The notes under the pieces are model-generated. The model ran no database searches and was not told the origin of the DNA. It worked only from the letters and a program-made list of their open reading frames with translations. Positions 56,159-64,000 of a stretch of DNA of 64,000 nt are shown one piece after another (positions within the stretch are counted from its first letter, which is position 1; each line of letters opens with the position of its first letter). Source of the stretch: an uncultured Bacteroidales bacterium (GTDB lineage: Bacteria > Bacteroidota > Bacteroidia > Bacteroidales > Paludibacteraceae); assembly GCA_902792535.1 (NCBI GenBank), contig CADAZU010000019.1, positions 1-64,000 of the forward strand. Reading direction: 5' to 3'. The position numbers were made by a program, and so were the translations under genes.

Positions 56159-56533
56159 TTAGAGGGATGCCTGGTAAGCCGCAGCATCCATCAGACTATC
56201 TAACTCAGCTGCGTCTTTTACGCTGATCTTGATGATCCATCCCTTGCCGTACGGGTCGTTGTTAACCAACTCCGGTGCTGCGTCCAGCTCCTCGTTGAGC
56301 TCCAGCACTTCGCCCGTCACAGGCATATTCAGATCGCTCACGGTCTTAACCGCCTCTACCGATCCGAACACTTCGCCTTGACCTACCGTCTCGCCGACTG
56401 TCGGAACATCGATAAAGACGATCTCGCCCAATTCAGACTGTGCATAGTCGGTTATACCCACATATGCCTCATTACCCTCCACGCGAATCCACTCGTGCTC
56501 GCTGGTGTATTTGATGTTCTCAGGAAAATTCAT
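56159..56533 (-). CDS. gcvH: glycine cleavage system H protein
   Basis: A 124-aa lipoyl carrier that shuttles the aminomethyl group between the P, T and L proteins in the cytosol. The start [20 protein letters not shown] and the lipoylation site [13 protein letters not shown] (Lys63) are diagnostic. Length is normal. The other gcv genes are not in this window. It follows gldJ by 37 nt; the gap holds a ctttcaac/cattcaa-type repeat related to that in the C69 signal peptide. Confidence 0.96.
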   Translation of the reverse strand: MNFPENIKYTSEHEWIRVEGNEAYVGITDYAQSELGEIVFIDVPTVGETVGQGEVFGSVEAVKTVSDLNMPVTGEVLELNEELDAAPELVNNDPYGKGWIIKISVKDAAELDSLMDAAAYQASL

Positions 56534-56570
56534 ATCTCTAAACTTTTAGCTTTCAACTCTTTACATTCAA

Positions 56571-58172
56571 TTATTTCTTCACCGGAGTACCGGGGATCTG
56601 ATCACCCAGCGTACTCATTGCGCAGCGGAAACCGATCTTCGATGAAGCCTTGTCTTGATCCAGGTAACGACGGGTGGACGGATTGAGCCAATAGATACGG
56701 TCTGCCCACGAACCACCTTTATAGACACGGGTCTTTTTCGTTACGCGCGGAGCAAGGATGTCGGTCGGATCGGTCTTTACTGCCTCCAGATTAGCTACGC
56801 CCACGGTATCCAGCGGATAGTCGGTCTCGATCAGGCTGGCGAAATCGCCGTCCAGCACGTCGCGCTTATCATCCTCTTTACCATAAGTAATCTTTACGCA
56901 ACCGGTCGAGTCAATCTGGTATTTGCCGTTGTCGTCCAATACCGGATGGCTGTAGATATTACCACGGTAAGAGTTGTACTCGCTGGTCTCTTGGAAAGTC
57001 GTCTCGCGATATACATCCATTACCCATTCATTCACGTTGCCCGCCATATTATACAGACCAAAATCATTCGGAGCGAACTCATCCACCGGGTTGGTGATCA
57101 CACGACGGTCATTCAGCGCACCGCTGACACCCATCATATCGCCGCGACCACGGACGAAGTTAGCCTGCATCTGCCCCAGGTTCTTCTTACTCATATCGCG
57201 GGGGTGATAACCGCTCCAAGGATAAACCTTACCCTCGATCGTTAGACCATCCTCGCCGGCAATAGGAGCATAAGCGGCAAACTCCCACTCTGCTTCCGTC
57301 GGCAGACGATAACCCGTCACGAAAATACCATCGGCGATGTTCACTTTGCGCTCATTGCCGTAGCTATCACGTTTCGGACGGCGACCGTATTCCGGTAGAT
57401 AAGTATCATCCATTAAGTATTTCTCGGTATTGAATACAAACTTATCGCGGATCCACTCATAGCTCGGACGATACATCGTCACGGTCTGCTCCGGATCCTC
57501 CGGGCTTACCTCCTCGTATGAATACATCTCGTAGCCGGTCTCTTGCTCCCACTCGTCCTTGTATGCCTCGTCGTCGGTCGGCTGCAGGTCTGCGAACGGA
57601 GGAACAACGATTGCGCCGGCATTGATCAGCGCCATCTCGTTCACGCGGTCGGTACGCCACTGGCAGTACGCCATCGCTTGCTCCCAGGTCACACCCACGA
57701 TAGGATAGAACGAGAACGCAGGATGCTCGAAATAGTTGTTCTCATACGGATCATTGTATGCCAGATCCTCGCGCCATACCTTGTGGTCCGGACGTGCCTG
57801 ATCCACCAACTCAGGTGCTACTGCGCCGAACACAAATTCAAGCCAGTGCAGATACTCGTTCCAGTTCAGGTTCGTCACCTCGTATTTATCCATATAGAAC
57901 GAACTTACCGTCAGCGTACGAGTCTCGTTGTTGCGCGGAGCCGTAAGGAACTCATCTTTCTCACCCACCGTGAACGAACCTCCCTGAATAGGCACCATGC
58001 CCACGGGATTGACATTGCCAACACCCTCATTGGCCTCGAAATTCGTGGTTCTTTCGTCGAAATAATTCCAACCGGTTGTGTTGCTTACGCGTGTGTTCAA
58101 CTCGCGCTGCTGGCACGATACCGATGCCATGCCAACCGTTGCGATTAAGAGATACTTTAATACCTTTTTCAT
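56571..58172 (-). CDS. gldJ: GldJ-like gliding/T9SS lipoprotein
   Basis: A 533-aa lipoprotein (VSC, Cys20) with the formylglycine-generating-enzyme/sulfatase-modifying-factor fold. N-terminal TTGWNYFDERTTNF, then VPIQGGSFTVGEKDE, FYMDKYEVTNLNWNEYLHWL, HPAFSFYPIVGVTWEQAMAY, CQWRTDRVNEMALINAG, YRLPTEAEWEFAAYAPIAGE, NEWVMDVYRET and a C-terminal GGSWADRIYWLNPSTRRYLD. The WRTDRVNE and double-EYLHWLEFVFG pattern fits GldJ better than GldK/PorK, though both share the fold. In gliding and T9SS bacteria GldJ stabilises the secretion machinery. No gldKLMN genes lie next to it. It has its own promoter and is co-directional with gcvH. Confidence 0.85.
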   Translation of the reverse strand: MKKVLKYLLIATVGMASVSCQQRELNTRVSNTTGWNYFDERTTNFEANEGVGNVNPVGMVPIQGGSFTVGEKDEFLTAPRNNETRTLTVSSFYMDKYEVTNLNWNEYLHWLEFVFGAVAPELVDQARPDHKVWREDLAYNDPYENNYFEHPAFSFYPIVGVTWEQAMAYCQWRTDRVNEMALINAGAIVVPPFADLQPTDDEAYKDEWEQETGYEMYSYEEVSPEDPEQTVTMYRPSYEWIRDKFVFNTEKYLMDDTYLPEYGRRPKRDSYGNERKVNIADGIFVTGYRLPTEAEWEFAAYAPIAGEDGLTIEGKVYPWSGYHPRDMSKKNLGQMQANFVRGRGDMMGVSGALNDRRVITNPVDEFAPNDFGLYNMAGNVNEWVMDVYRETTFQETSEYNSYRGNIYSHPVLDDNGKYQIDSTGCVKITYGKEDDKRDVLDGDFASLIETDYPLDTVGVANLEAVKTDPTDILAPRVTKKTRVYKGGSWADRIYWLNPSTRRYLDQDKASSKIGFRCAMSTLGDQIPGTPVKK

Positions 58173-58217
58173 AACTATATTTTGTTATTTTTATATATGC
58201 GTATATAATTCAGCTTG

Positions 58218-58249
58218 CAAATGTACTGCTTTTTTCGCACATACGCAAG
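58218..58249 (-). promoter_or_regulatory. promoter of gldJ-gcvH
   Basis: Minus strand: CTTG (58249-58246), 20 nt, TACATTTG (58225-58218), then C. The upstream box reads CTTGCGTAT. Back to back with the folP promoter. Confidence 0.85.
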
Positions 58250-58264
58250 AATTTTTCGATTTTT

Positions 58265-58296
58265 TTTGCTTATTTGCATATTTTTTTGTACTTTTG
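58265..58296 (+). promoter_or_regulatory. promoter of folP-cdaA
   Basis: TTTG (58265-58268), 20 nt, TACTTTTG (58289-58296), then CAGC and directly the GTG at 58301. The mRNA is therefore nearly or fully leaderless. Confidence 0.85.
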
Positions 58297-58300
58297 CAGC

Positions 58301-59023
58301 GTGAAAACGCAAATCATGGCGATCGGAAATGTCACGCCGGATAGTTTTTATGCTTCTTCGCGGCTGGAGGACTCACATCGGGTTATCGAGTGGGCGCATA
58401 GCGCTGTTGCCCAAGGAGCGGATATATTGGACATCGGAGGCTGCTCCACCCGACCGGGCAGTACTCCTCCGAGCGAAGAGGAAGAATGGACGCGGCTGGA
58501 ACCCGCTCTCCGGGCTTTGCGGCGAGAACTGCCGGACTTCCCCCTGTCGCTCGATACCTTCCGGGCGGAAATAGCCCGGAGAGCGCTGGAGTCTTTTGGA
58601 CCCATGACCATCAACGACATCTCCGGCGGAGACGAACAAATGTACCGTGTTATCCGGCATTTCGGCGTGCCATATATATGGACCTTGCGCGGAGATCTGA
58701 CGCTTCCCGCCTCGCGACCCGAGATGAACGATATGAACCTGATCCTCGATCCCGGATTCGGGTTTATCGGCAGTACCGAAGCGGATTACGAATGTATGCG
58801 CCGGCTGGACCAACTGCGCGCTTTCCACCGCCCTGTTCTGGTCGGAATAAGCCGCAAATCCATGGTCTGGAGACCGCTCGGACTCACGCCGGACACGTCT
58901 CTCGCGCACACACAAGCGCTCCATCTATACGCGCTGGAGCACGGAGCAACAATCCTGCGCACACACGACGTAGCCGCCACACGGCAAACCCTCCGCCTCT
59001 GGCAACAACTAAATAAATTGTAA
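58301..59023 (+). CDS. folP: dihydropteroate synthase
   Basis: A 240-aa folate enzyme that joins p-aminobenzoate to the pterin pyrophosphate. Motifs: NVTPDSF, DIGGCSTRPGS, SLDT, INDISGG, LDPGFGF, VGISRKSM and RTHDV, so the main pterin and substrate residues are kept. In the DPGFGF loop the usual following Gly-Lys is replaced by Ile-Gly-Ser. The N-terminus is short. I choose GTG 58301 (VKTQIMAIGN) since it keeps the first strand; ATG 58316 is possible. A start farther upstream would lie in the promoter. It is followed 24 nt later by cdaA, a pairing common in Bacteroidetes. Confidence 0.93.
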   Translation: MKTQIMAIGNVTPDSFYASSRLEDSHRVIEWAHSAVAQGADILDIGGCSTRPGSTPPSEEEEWTRLEPALRALRRELPDFPLSLDTFRAEIARRALESFGPMTINDISGGDEQMYRVIRHFGVPYIWTLRGDLTLPASRPEMNDMNLILDPGFGFIGSTEADYECMRRLDQLRAFHRPVLVGISRKSMVWRPLGLTPDTSLAHTQALHLYALEHGATILRTHDVAATRQTLRLWQQLNKL

Positions 59024-59047
59024 ATTACTAAATTCTAAAATCCCTTT

Positions 59048-59830
59048 ATGCAACTTCTTGCCTTTTCATTTGGATTCAAGGATGCCATAGACATCATTCT
59101 GGTAGCGGCTATGCTCTATTACACCTATCGGCTTCTACGCCGTACGGGCGCTGCCAACCTCTTCTGGGGTATTCTGGCGTTTATTCTGGTATGGTTCCTG
59201 GTTAGTTTTGTCTTCCAACTCGACCTCACCGGAGCACTCTTCGACCGCATTATCTCCGTCGGAGCGATTGCGCTGATCATTATCTTCCAGGAGGAAATCC
59301 GCATGTTCTTCTACCGCATCGGATCGCGCTTCTCGTCTTTTAAGATTTTCCGCCCTAAATCCACAGACCAGGATCCGCGTGCGCGCCAGCAGATACTGGA
59401 GATAACCCAGGCATGCCGGCATATGGCTTCTACCAAAACCGGAGCGCTCATCGTCCTCGCCGGAGCTGCTAATCTCAAGGAGATCGTGGACACGGGCGAA
59501 AGGCTCGATGCACAGGTCTCTGCGCGGTTGATAGAGAATATCTTCTTCAAGAACACGCCGCTTCACGACGGCGCGCTGATCATACGCGACGGAAAGATGG
59601 TAGCGGCGGCATGTATTCTGCCCGTCAGCAAGGACCAGACGATCCCGCAATACTACGGTCTGCGACATAGAGCAGCACTCGGATTAGCAGAAAAATCCGA
59701 CGCCACGTGTATTGTGGTGTCGGAAGAATCAGGACATATCTCTGTTGCCGCGGACGGCAAGATTCGCGAAGTGAAAGAAGATGAATTATTCCTCGTACTT
59801 CAGTCCGCCACGACGAGAACGGAGAGTTGA
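59048..59830 (+). CDS. cdaA: diadenylate cyclase CdaA
   Basis: A 260-aa membrane enzyme that makes c-di-AMP from two ATP. Residues ~10-82 hold three membrane segments (IDIILVAAMLYYTYRLL, LFWGILAFILVWFLVSFVF, IISVGAIALIIIF). The DAC domain follows with DGA (174-176, PLHDGALII) and RHR (206-208, GLRHRAALG) catalytic motifs. Length and layout fit CdaA. Co-transcribed with folP. Its last 45 nt overlap the 3' end of the opposite-strand barrel gene. c-di-AMP usually governs potassium and wall homeostasis. Confidence 0.95.
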   Translation: MQLLAFSFGFKDAIDIILVAAMLYYTYRLLRRTGAANLFWGILAFILVWFLVSFVFQLDLTGALFDRIISVGAIALIIIFQEEIRMFFYRIGSRFSSFKIFRPKSTDQDPRARQQILEITQACRHMASTKTGALIVLAGAANLKEIVDTGERLDAQVSARLIENIFFKNTPLHDGALIIRDGKMVAAACILPVSKDQTIPQYYGLRHRAALGLAEKSDATCIVVSEESGHISVAADGKIREVKEDELFLVLQSATTRTES

Positions 59831-60838
59831 GCGACGATATGAATCTTGGCAAATCACACATTGACCCGGCTCCGGAAGCTGGAATAAGATCGTAAATTTC
59901 AATCCTATCATCAGGCTGTTCACCGATTTCGCAAAAGGCGTCACATTGCCCGATGCATCTTCTTGCGACGTGGACATGATATCGTTTACACGTATCTTAT
60001 CAATCATCGTGGTCGTCTGATAGACGTAGTCCTCAGACAGCCGGTTGGTCTCGTACTTGATACCATCCATATTCAGTCCGGGCTCCGTTCCCGGCTTGTG
60101 CAAATTAGTCAGACCATAGTCGATAAATCCGGCTAAACGGTATTCAATCCTGCGTTTCGGCACATCGTAGCCCACGGCATCCGTGACCAATCCGATCCTG
60201 CCGCCCACCTCCAGACTCACCGCCACATCCAGATCCAGATGGGTCTTCGACGTTCCGCTCAACGGCTTGTTGGTAAAGAACTGGTAATCCGGCATGTCGC
60301 GCAGCTCCGGGATCTTTTCGTACCGGCCATAGGTCGTTACGTTCGCCGTCGTATGCGCCATGGTCAGCATATGCGAGTTGATTTTCGCACCCGCCAGCAT
60401 GTAGAATGACCGATGCTGCACACCGATCATGATCGGCACTTGGATTGCCAGATCGTTGTACTGGTCACGGCGGTTGTTGATCTCGTATATGTAATCAAAC
60501 CGGGCTCCCTGCAGATCCACCTGGTTCAGCAGCGGAACAATCTGGTCGGTACTCTGACCATACGAACTCATACCGCCCCATACGCCCAACCCGACGTCAA
60601 ACAGGAAACGCGTCGGCTTGTATTTCGCACCGGCTTGCAACTCATACATAAAACCGGCTCCTCCCGCTACACCCAAACTCGTTTGGTAGCTACTCTGAGA
60701 GGGCATCATACTCCATTCTCCCAGAAATCCGTATGCGCCGACATAGTTATTTACAGCCGCGTTTGCCGCATTCCCGATTAGAAATGCAAGTAGCAAAACC
60801 AAATATGAACGATGTTTTTTCACGATTTTCTTGCACAT
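59786..60838 (-). CDS. outer-membrane barrel, paralogue of 35804 gene
   Basis: 350 aa from the ATG at 60838 ([20 protein letters not shown], signal ends ANA). The longer frame from 60952 runs through the promoter and is rejected. Strand-rich sequence ([58 protein letters not shown]) and a C-terminal [12 protein letters not shown] end with a short Cys-containing tail. It is a paralogue of the 320-aa barrel at 35804 and of the barrel region of the OmpA-like protein. It has its own promoter, is divergent from metG and convergent with cdaA. Confidence 0.8.
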   Translation of the reverse strand: MCKKIVKKHRSYLVLLLAFLIGNAANAAVNNYVGAYGFLGEWSMMPSQSSYQTSLGVAGGAGFMYELQAGAKYKPTRFLFDVGLGVWGGMSSYGQSTDQIVPLLNQVDLQGARFDYIYEINNRRDQYNDLAIQVPIMIGVQHRSFYMLAGAKINSHMLTMAHTTANVTTYGRYEKIPELRDMPDYQFFTNKPLSGTSKTHLDLDVAVSLEVGGRIGLVTDAVGYDVPKRRIEYRLAGFIDYGLTNLHKPGTEPGLNMDGIKYETNRLSEDYVYQTTTMIDKIRVNDIMSTSQEDASGNVTPFAKSVNSLMIGLKFTILFQLPEPGQCVICQDSYRRSTLRSRRGGLKYEE

Positions 60839-60861
60839 TCGGATTTTTTGTTGTACCTTTG
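60830..60861 (+). promoter_or_regulatory. promoter of metG
   Basis: CTTG (60830-60833), 20 nt, TACCTTTG (60854-60861), then CA. It overlaps the 5' end of the divergent barrel gene. Leader ~90 nt. Confidence 0.8.
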
Positions 60862-60878
60862 CACCCGATTTTGCACCG

Positions 60879-60910
60879 CAAAAGTACTGCTTTTTTTTGA
60901 TATACGCAAA
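60879..60910 (-). promoter_or_regulatory. promoter of the 350-aa barrel gene
   Basis: Minus strand: TTTG (60910-60907), 20 nt, TACTTTTG (60886-60879), then C. The upstream box reads TTTGCGTAT. The two divergent transcripts would overlap by about 30-40 nt. Confidence 0.85.
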
Positions 60911-60955
60911 ATTTTTACCATTTTTTTTACATTTAGTACAAAAATTACACAAAAT

Positions 60956-63031
60956 ATGGCATGTAATCGCACATTAATTACAGCTGCACTACCGTATGCG
61001 AACGGTCCTGTGCATATCGGGCACCTCGCCGGAGTGTATATCCCTGCGGACATTTATGCCCGCTACCTCCGTCTCAAGGGGCAGGAAGTGCTCTTCGTCT
61101 GCGGATCCGACGAGCACGGCGTTCCGGTTACTATCCGCGCAAGAAAAGAAGGTATCACCACCCAGCAGGTGGTCGATCGCTACCATTCCCTCATCAAGCG
61201 TTCCTTCGCCGATTTCGGAATGAGTTTCGATATCTATTCGCGTACCACTTCGGAGATACACCATCGCTTTGCGGCGGATTATTTCCGGCATATGTACGAT
61301 GACCACCAGTTCGTGGAAGAGACTTCCGAACAGTTCTACGACCCCGAAACAGGACATTTCCTCACCGACCGTAATATCCGCGGCGAATGTCCGCGCTGCC
61401 ACTCCCTCGGAGCCTATGGAGACCAGTGCGAGAAATGCGGAGCTACCCTTTCCCCGGACGAACTGATCAATCCCTATAACGCCGAGACCGGCAACCCGCT
61501 CGCGAAAAAAGCTACCAAACACTGGTACTTGCCGCTCGACCAATACCAGGCTTGGCTCGAAGACTGGATCCTCAATCACCATAAGGAATGGCGGCCGAAC
61601 GTCTATGGCCAGTGCAAATCATGGCTCGACGGAGGACTCAAACCCCGTGCCGTTACCCGTGACCTCGACTGGGGAATCCCCGTGCCCGTAGAGGGCGCAG
61701 AGGGCAAAGTGCTCTATGTATGGTTCGACGCACCCATCGGATATATCTCCAATACGATCGAGCTTTGCCAAGCGCAGCCGGACAAATACGGCGACTGGCA
61801 GAAATGGTGGAAACAGGAAGACACACGCATGATCCATTTCATCGGAAAAGACAACATCGTCTTCCACTGCATCGTCTTCCCCGCCATGCTCAAAGCGCAA
61901 GGGTACAACCTGCCGGATAATGTGCCGTCCAACGAGTTCCTCAACCTCGAGGGAGACAAGATCTCCACTTCGCGCAACTGGGCGGTGTGGCTCAATGAGT
62001 ACCTCGATGATTTCCCCGGCAAACAGGATGTGCTGCGATATGTCCTGACCGCCAACGCCCCGGAGACCAAGGATAACGACTTCACATGGGCGGATTTCCA
62101 AGCGCGCAATAACAACGAACTCGTTGCCATCTACGGCAATTTCATCAATCGCGCGCTCGTGCTCACGAATAAATATTTTGACGGACGCGTGCCCGCGTGC
62201 GGAGAACTGACCGATTATGACAAAGAGGTCATCGGCCAAATCGCGAACTACAAATCGCAAATAGAGAGCTTGCTTGACGCTTTCCGTTTCCGCGATGCCC
62301 AGAAAGAGGCGATGAACCTTGCCCGTATCGGTAATAAATACCTTGCCGACACAGAGCCTTGGAAGCTCGCCAAAACGGACATGGATCGTACCGCTACGGT
62401 GCTCCATATCGCGCTCCAGATCGCAGCCAATCTGGCGATCGCCTTCGAGCCTTTCCTACCCTTCTCATCAGAGAAGTTGAAAGGTATGCTTGGCCTTTCC
62501 TCAACCATTTCCTGGTCTGACCTCGGCAGAATGGATCTGCTGCAAGCCGGGCAGCCCCTCGGCGAAGTAACCCTTCTCTTTGAGAAGATTGAAGATTCCG
62601 CTATCCAGGCGCAACTCGACCGTCTGGAGCGGATCAAAGCGGAGAATGAGGCTGCCGCCAAAGCCGAAGCGCTCAAGAACTGGCGTCCCGATCCGGTCAA
62701 AGAACCCACCACCATCGATGATTTCGACAAAGCCGACATCCGTGTGGCTACGGTTCTGGAATGTGGTCCGGTCAAGAAATCCGACCGCCTTCTCCAATTC
62801 AAACTGGATGACGGCATGGGCGGACGAACCATCCTCTCCGGTATCGCGCAGTCGTACCCCGATCCGTCCGTCCTCGTCGGCAAACAGGTGCTCTTCATTG
62901 CGAACTTCCCGCCCCGTAAGATGATGGGTATCGAATCCCAAGGTATGATCCTCTCCGCCGTGGATGCGGATGGCAAACTGGTGGTCACCACCGTCTCTGC
63001 TCCCGTCCGCAACGGCGCACAAGTCGGATAA
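60956..63031 (+). CDS. metG: methionyl-tRNA synthetase
   Basis: A 691-aa enzyme that charges tRNA-Met in the cytosol. The start at 60956 gives [20 protein letters not shown] with HIGH (20-23). A zinc knuckle has Cys 145, 148, 158 and 161 ([18 protein letters not shown]). The second signature is [10 protein letters not shown] in place of KMSKS, a known variant. The C-terminal ~110 residues are an EMAPII-type tRNA-binding domain ([40 protein letters not shown]). Frames upstream of 60956 would include the promoter. It ends in a terminator and is followed by a tRNA-Met gene. Confidence 0.95.
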   Translation: MACNRTLITAALPYANGPVHIGHLAGVYIPADIYARYLRLKGQEVLFVCGSDEHGVPVTIRARKEGITTQQVVDRYHSLIKRSFADFGMSFDIYSRTTSEIHHRFAADYFRHMYDDHQFVEETSEQFYDPETGHFLTDRNIRGECPRCHSLGAYGDQCEKCGATLSPDELINPYNAETGNPLAKKATKHWYLPLDQYQAWLEDWILNHHKEWRPNVYGQCKSWLDGGLKPRAVTRDLDWGIPVPVEGAEGKVLYVWFDAPIGYISNTIELCQAQPDKYGDWQKWWKQEDTRMIHFIGKDNIVFHCIVFPAMLKAQGYNLPDNVPSNEFLNLEGDKISTSRNWAVWLNEYLDDFPGKQDVLRYVLTANAPETKDNDFTWADFQARNNNELVAIYGNFINRALVLTNKYFDGRVPACGELTDYDKEVIGQIANYKSQIESLLDAFRFRDAQKEAMNLARIGNKYLADTEPWKLAKTDMDRTATVLHIALQIAANLAIAFEPFLPFSSEKLKGMLGLSSTISWSDLGRMDLLQAGQPLGEVTLLFEKIEDSAIQAQLDRLERIKAENEAAAKAEALKNWRPDPVKEPTTIDDFDKADIRVATVLECGPVKKSDRLLQFKLDDGMGGRTILSGIAQSYPDPSVLVGKQVLFIANFPPRKMMGIESQGMILSAVDADGKLVVTTVSAPVRNGAQVG

Positions 63032-63068
63032 AACGCCTTAAGCGTTGAAATAACGATCCCAAACTGTT

Positions 63069-63096
63069 GAAAAATCGTCTGAAAGGGCGATTTTTC
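63069..63096 (+). terminator. terminator of metG
   Basis: GAAAAATCG (63069-63077) and CGATTTTTC (63088-63096) form a 9-bp stem that carries its own T run. Confidence 0.88.
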
Positions 63097-63125
63097 TCAT
63101 TAAATTGCAAAAAAATGCAAAAAAA

Positions 63126-63157
63126 TTTGCTCATATCAGAAAAAAGCAGTACCTTTG
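63126..63157 (+). promoter_or_regulatory. promoter of tRNA-Met
   Basis: TTTG (63126-63129), 20 nt, TACCTTTG (63150-63157), then CACC. Transcription would start about 15 nt before the tRNA. Confidence 0.85.
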
Positions 63158-63176
63158 CACCCGCTTTTTAATCAAA

Positions 63177-63250
63177 GGCGGGATAGCTCAGCTGGTTAGA
63201 GCGCATGATTCATAATCATGAGGTCCCCAGTTCAATCCTGGGTCCCGCTA
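63177..63250 (+). tRNA. tRNA-Met (CAT)
   Basis: A complete 74-nt cloverleaf. Acceptor GGCGGGA/TCCCGCT with one G-T pair, D stem GCTC/GAGC, anticodon stem CATGA/TCATG with loop TTCATAA (anticodon CAT), T stem CCCAG/CTGGG with loop TTCAATC, discriminator A. CCA is not encoded. The pairs next to the loop are not the three G-C pairs of an initiator, so it is elongator Met; a lysidine-modified Ile tRNA with the same anticodon cannot be excluded. Confidence 0.93.
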
Positions 63251-63450
63251 CAAGAAAAACGCCTTCTTCCGAGGGCGTTTTTCTTATTCTTTCCCATATC
63301 CGGTTTGCCTGGCACGCTCTTGACATTGAGCCTGTTTCGGTATCCGTGCGCCCACAGCCATTTTCGCACCAGTATCTCCGGCTTGGTCGCCTTGCTGCGG
63401 ATATGCGACATGCAGCGGTGGCGTTGTGCAGGTGTCAGGACGTCGGGCAT
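63232..63450 (-). pseudogene. vsr: truncated vsr (very-short-patch repair endonuclease)
   Basis: The first ~50 codons match the N-terminus of Vsr: DVLTPAQRHRCMSHIRSKAT, then KPEILVRKWLWAHGYRNRLN, then SVPGKPD. Vsr nicks T-G mismatches made by deamination of methylcytosine. The family continues with the catalytic core (FVHGCFWHGH and more), absent here. After PGKPDM the frame runs into the tRNA terminator and into the tRNA itself. So only the 5' third survives. No methyltransferase gene is visible beside it. Confidence 0.82.
63252..63285 (+). terminator. terminator of tRNA-Met
   Basis: AAGAAAAACGCC (63252-63263) and GGCGTTTTTCTT (63274-63285) pair over 12 bp. It could work in both directions and also lies in the end of the vsr remnant frame. 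Confidence 0.85.
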
Positions 63451-63458
63451 AAATTATA

Positions 63459-63491
63459 TAGTAAACTTTATAGTAAACTTTTAGTAAACTT
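63459..63491. repeat. three direct repeats TAGTAAACTT
   Basis: TAGTAAACTT at 63459-63468, 63471-63480 and 63482-63491, spaced 12 and 11 nt apart, about one helical turn, between the vsr remnant and the next fragment. They may be binding sites or just a microsatellite. Confidence 0.75.
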
Positions 63492-63705
63492 ATAATATTT
63501 CATGACGATTTATAATAAGCCACTCCCCACGACGTCGAGATCCAATATGTTCAATTATATTTTTTTTGCGAAGTATAGTAATTTCCTTGAATATCATTTG
63601 TCTGCTCACTTTCAAACTTACAGCTAATTCATCATAAGTAATTCCTCGTCCGAGAACTTGTCCATCTGTTCCGGCTCCATATTGATTGTGTGCCTGTCGT
63701 GCCAA
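63490..63705 (-). pseudogene. winged-helix fragment, AlbA_2/RecG-like C-terminus
   Basis: A 71-aa frame without a good start (TTG, with a stop just upstream). ITYDELAVSLKVSRQMIFKE, then ITILRKKNIIEHIGSRRRGE, then W is the winged helix-turn-helix that closes many AlbA_2-domain ATP-binding regulators (often labelled RecG-like). The N-terminal domain is missing. An ATG at 63732 opens an overlapping frame (MNTTTHFDPWHDRHTINM) that stops after 35 codons, which may hint at a frameshift. Probably a gene remnant. Confidence 0.6.
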
Positions 63706-63871
63706 GGGTCAAAATGTGTTGTTGTGTTCATGTGCGGTTTGTTTAGTGTTAATAGATTTGTGTTTTATATACCCCTCCATATATAAAAAAAAGACCTAAA
63801 ATCTATCACCTTAAAAGCAACTTTTTTTCATTTTTTTTGCAAAGGTTGTCAAAAACAATCTGTAGTGCATT
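63706..63871. other. AT-rich intergenic DNA
   Basis: No gene seen. On the minus strand ACCTTTGC (near 63846) resembles a -7 box but lacks the leading TA. Confidence 0.5.
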
Positions 63872-64000
63872 TCAATCATGAACTAATGGTTCGCATTGGG
63901 TTTTGTTGACTACGCGGTCGCGCATGAGTTTCATATCTGTGAAATTACGGCTGATGTTTTGCACCATCTCTATATAATTGTCAGTCCCATCTTCTTTTTT
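63872..64000 (-). CDS. C-terminal end of an unidentified protein (cut by window edge)
   Basis: The last 42 codons of a minus-strand frame that enters from the right edge: DGTDNYIEMVQNISRNFTDM, then KLMRDRVVNKTQCEPLVHD and TGA (63874-63872). Hydrophilic, family not recognised. Even its coding status is uncertain at this length. Confidence 0.4.
   Translation of the reverse strand, partial: KKEDGTDNYIEMVQNISRNFTDMKLMRDRVVNKTQCEPLVHD

Noticed and set aside
60812..60955. N-terminal extension of methionyl-tRNA synthetase
   Set aside because: The extra 48 codons run through the metG promoter boxes; the family start is at 60956.

Overview
The window looks like a chromosome segment of a Bacteroidales bacterium (Bacteroidetes) with a type IX secretion system (T9SS). 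Evidence: twelve transcription units begin with the Bacteroidetes promoter form (Y)TTG-N20-TAnnTTTGC, there is a GldJ-type gliding/secretion lipoprotein, several very large surface proteins carry C-terminal secretion signals, and a GYS-type glycogen synthase, a C69 dipeptidase and a folP-cdaA pair are present. No genus can be named from this sequence.

Layout. 0.2-1 kb: a HigB/HigA-like toxin-antitoxin pair (minus). 1.3-5.8 kb: a minus-strand unit of a 1210-aa beta-helix surface protein, a 54-aa small protein and a 226-aa secreted protein that duplicates the end of the large one. 5.8-8 kb: repeat-rich intergenic DNA around one outer-membrane barrel gene. 8-13.7 kb: a minus operon of pRiA4b ORF-3-like protein, miaA, a PKD lipoprotein, glycogen synthase and C69 peptidase, mostly joined by overlaps. 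14.2-27 kb: a plus operon potA-potB-potC-potD followed by a TPR protein, an outer-membrane barrel, a GH88/GH105 lipoprotein and a DUF4421 protein. 27-36.8 kb: a minus operon of a barrel, an OmpA-like protein and two ~1080-aa adhesins. 37-56 kb: one ~2.8-kaa adhesin gene broken by two frameshifts, then an intact ~3340-aa adhesin. 56-63 kb: housekeeping genes gldJ-gcvH, folP-cdaA, a barrel, metG. 63.2-64 kb: tRNA-Met(CAT) followed by gene debris (truncated vsr, a winged-helix fragment, one edge gene).

Two themes run across the regions. First, the cell-envelope genes carry short tandem-repeat inserts inside their coding sequences. The same repeat words recur in unrelated genes, often in or next to signal peptides. 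In the TPR gene a perfect 20-bp tandem duplication interrupts the signal peptide reading frame. Second, promoters are very uniform: the spacing between the two boxes is exactly 20 nt wherever it could be read, and the upstream box is extended (TTGCRTAT).

Limits: everything here is from reading the sequence. Family names rest on recognised motifs, not on searches. The frameshifts and duplications could be assembly errors, since they fall in repeats or homopolymers.
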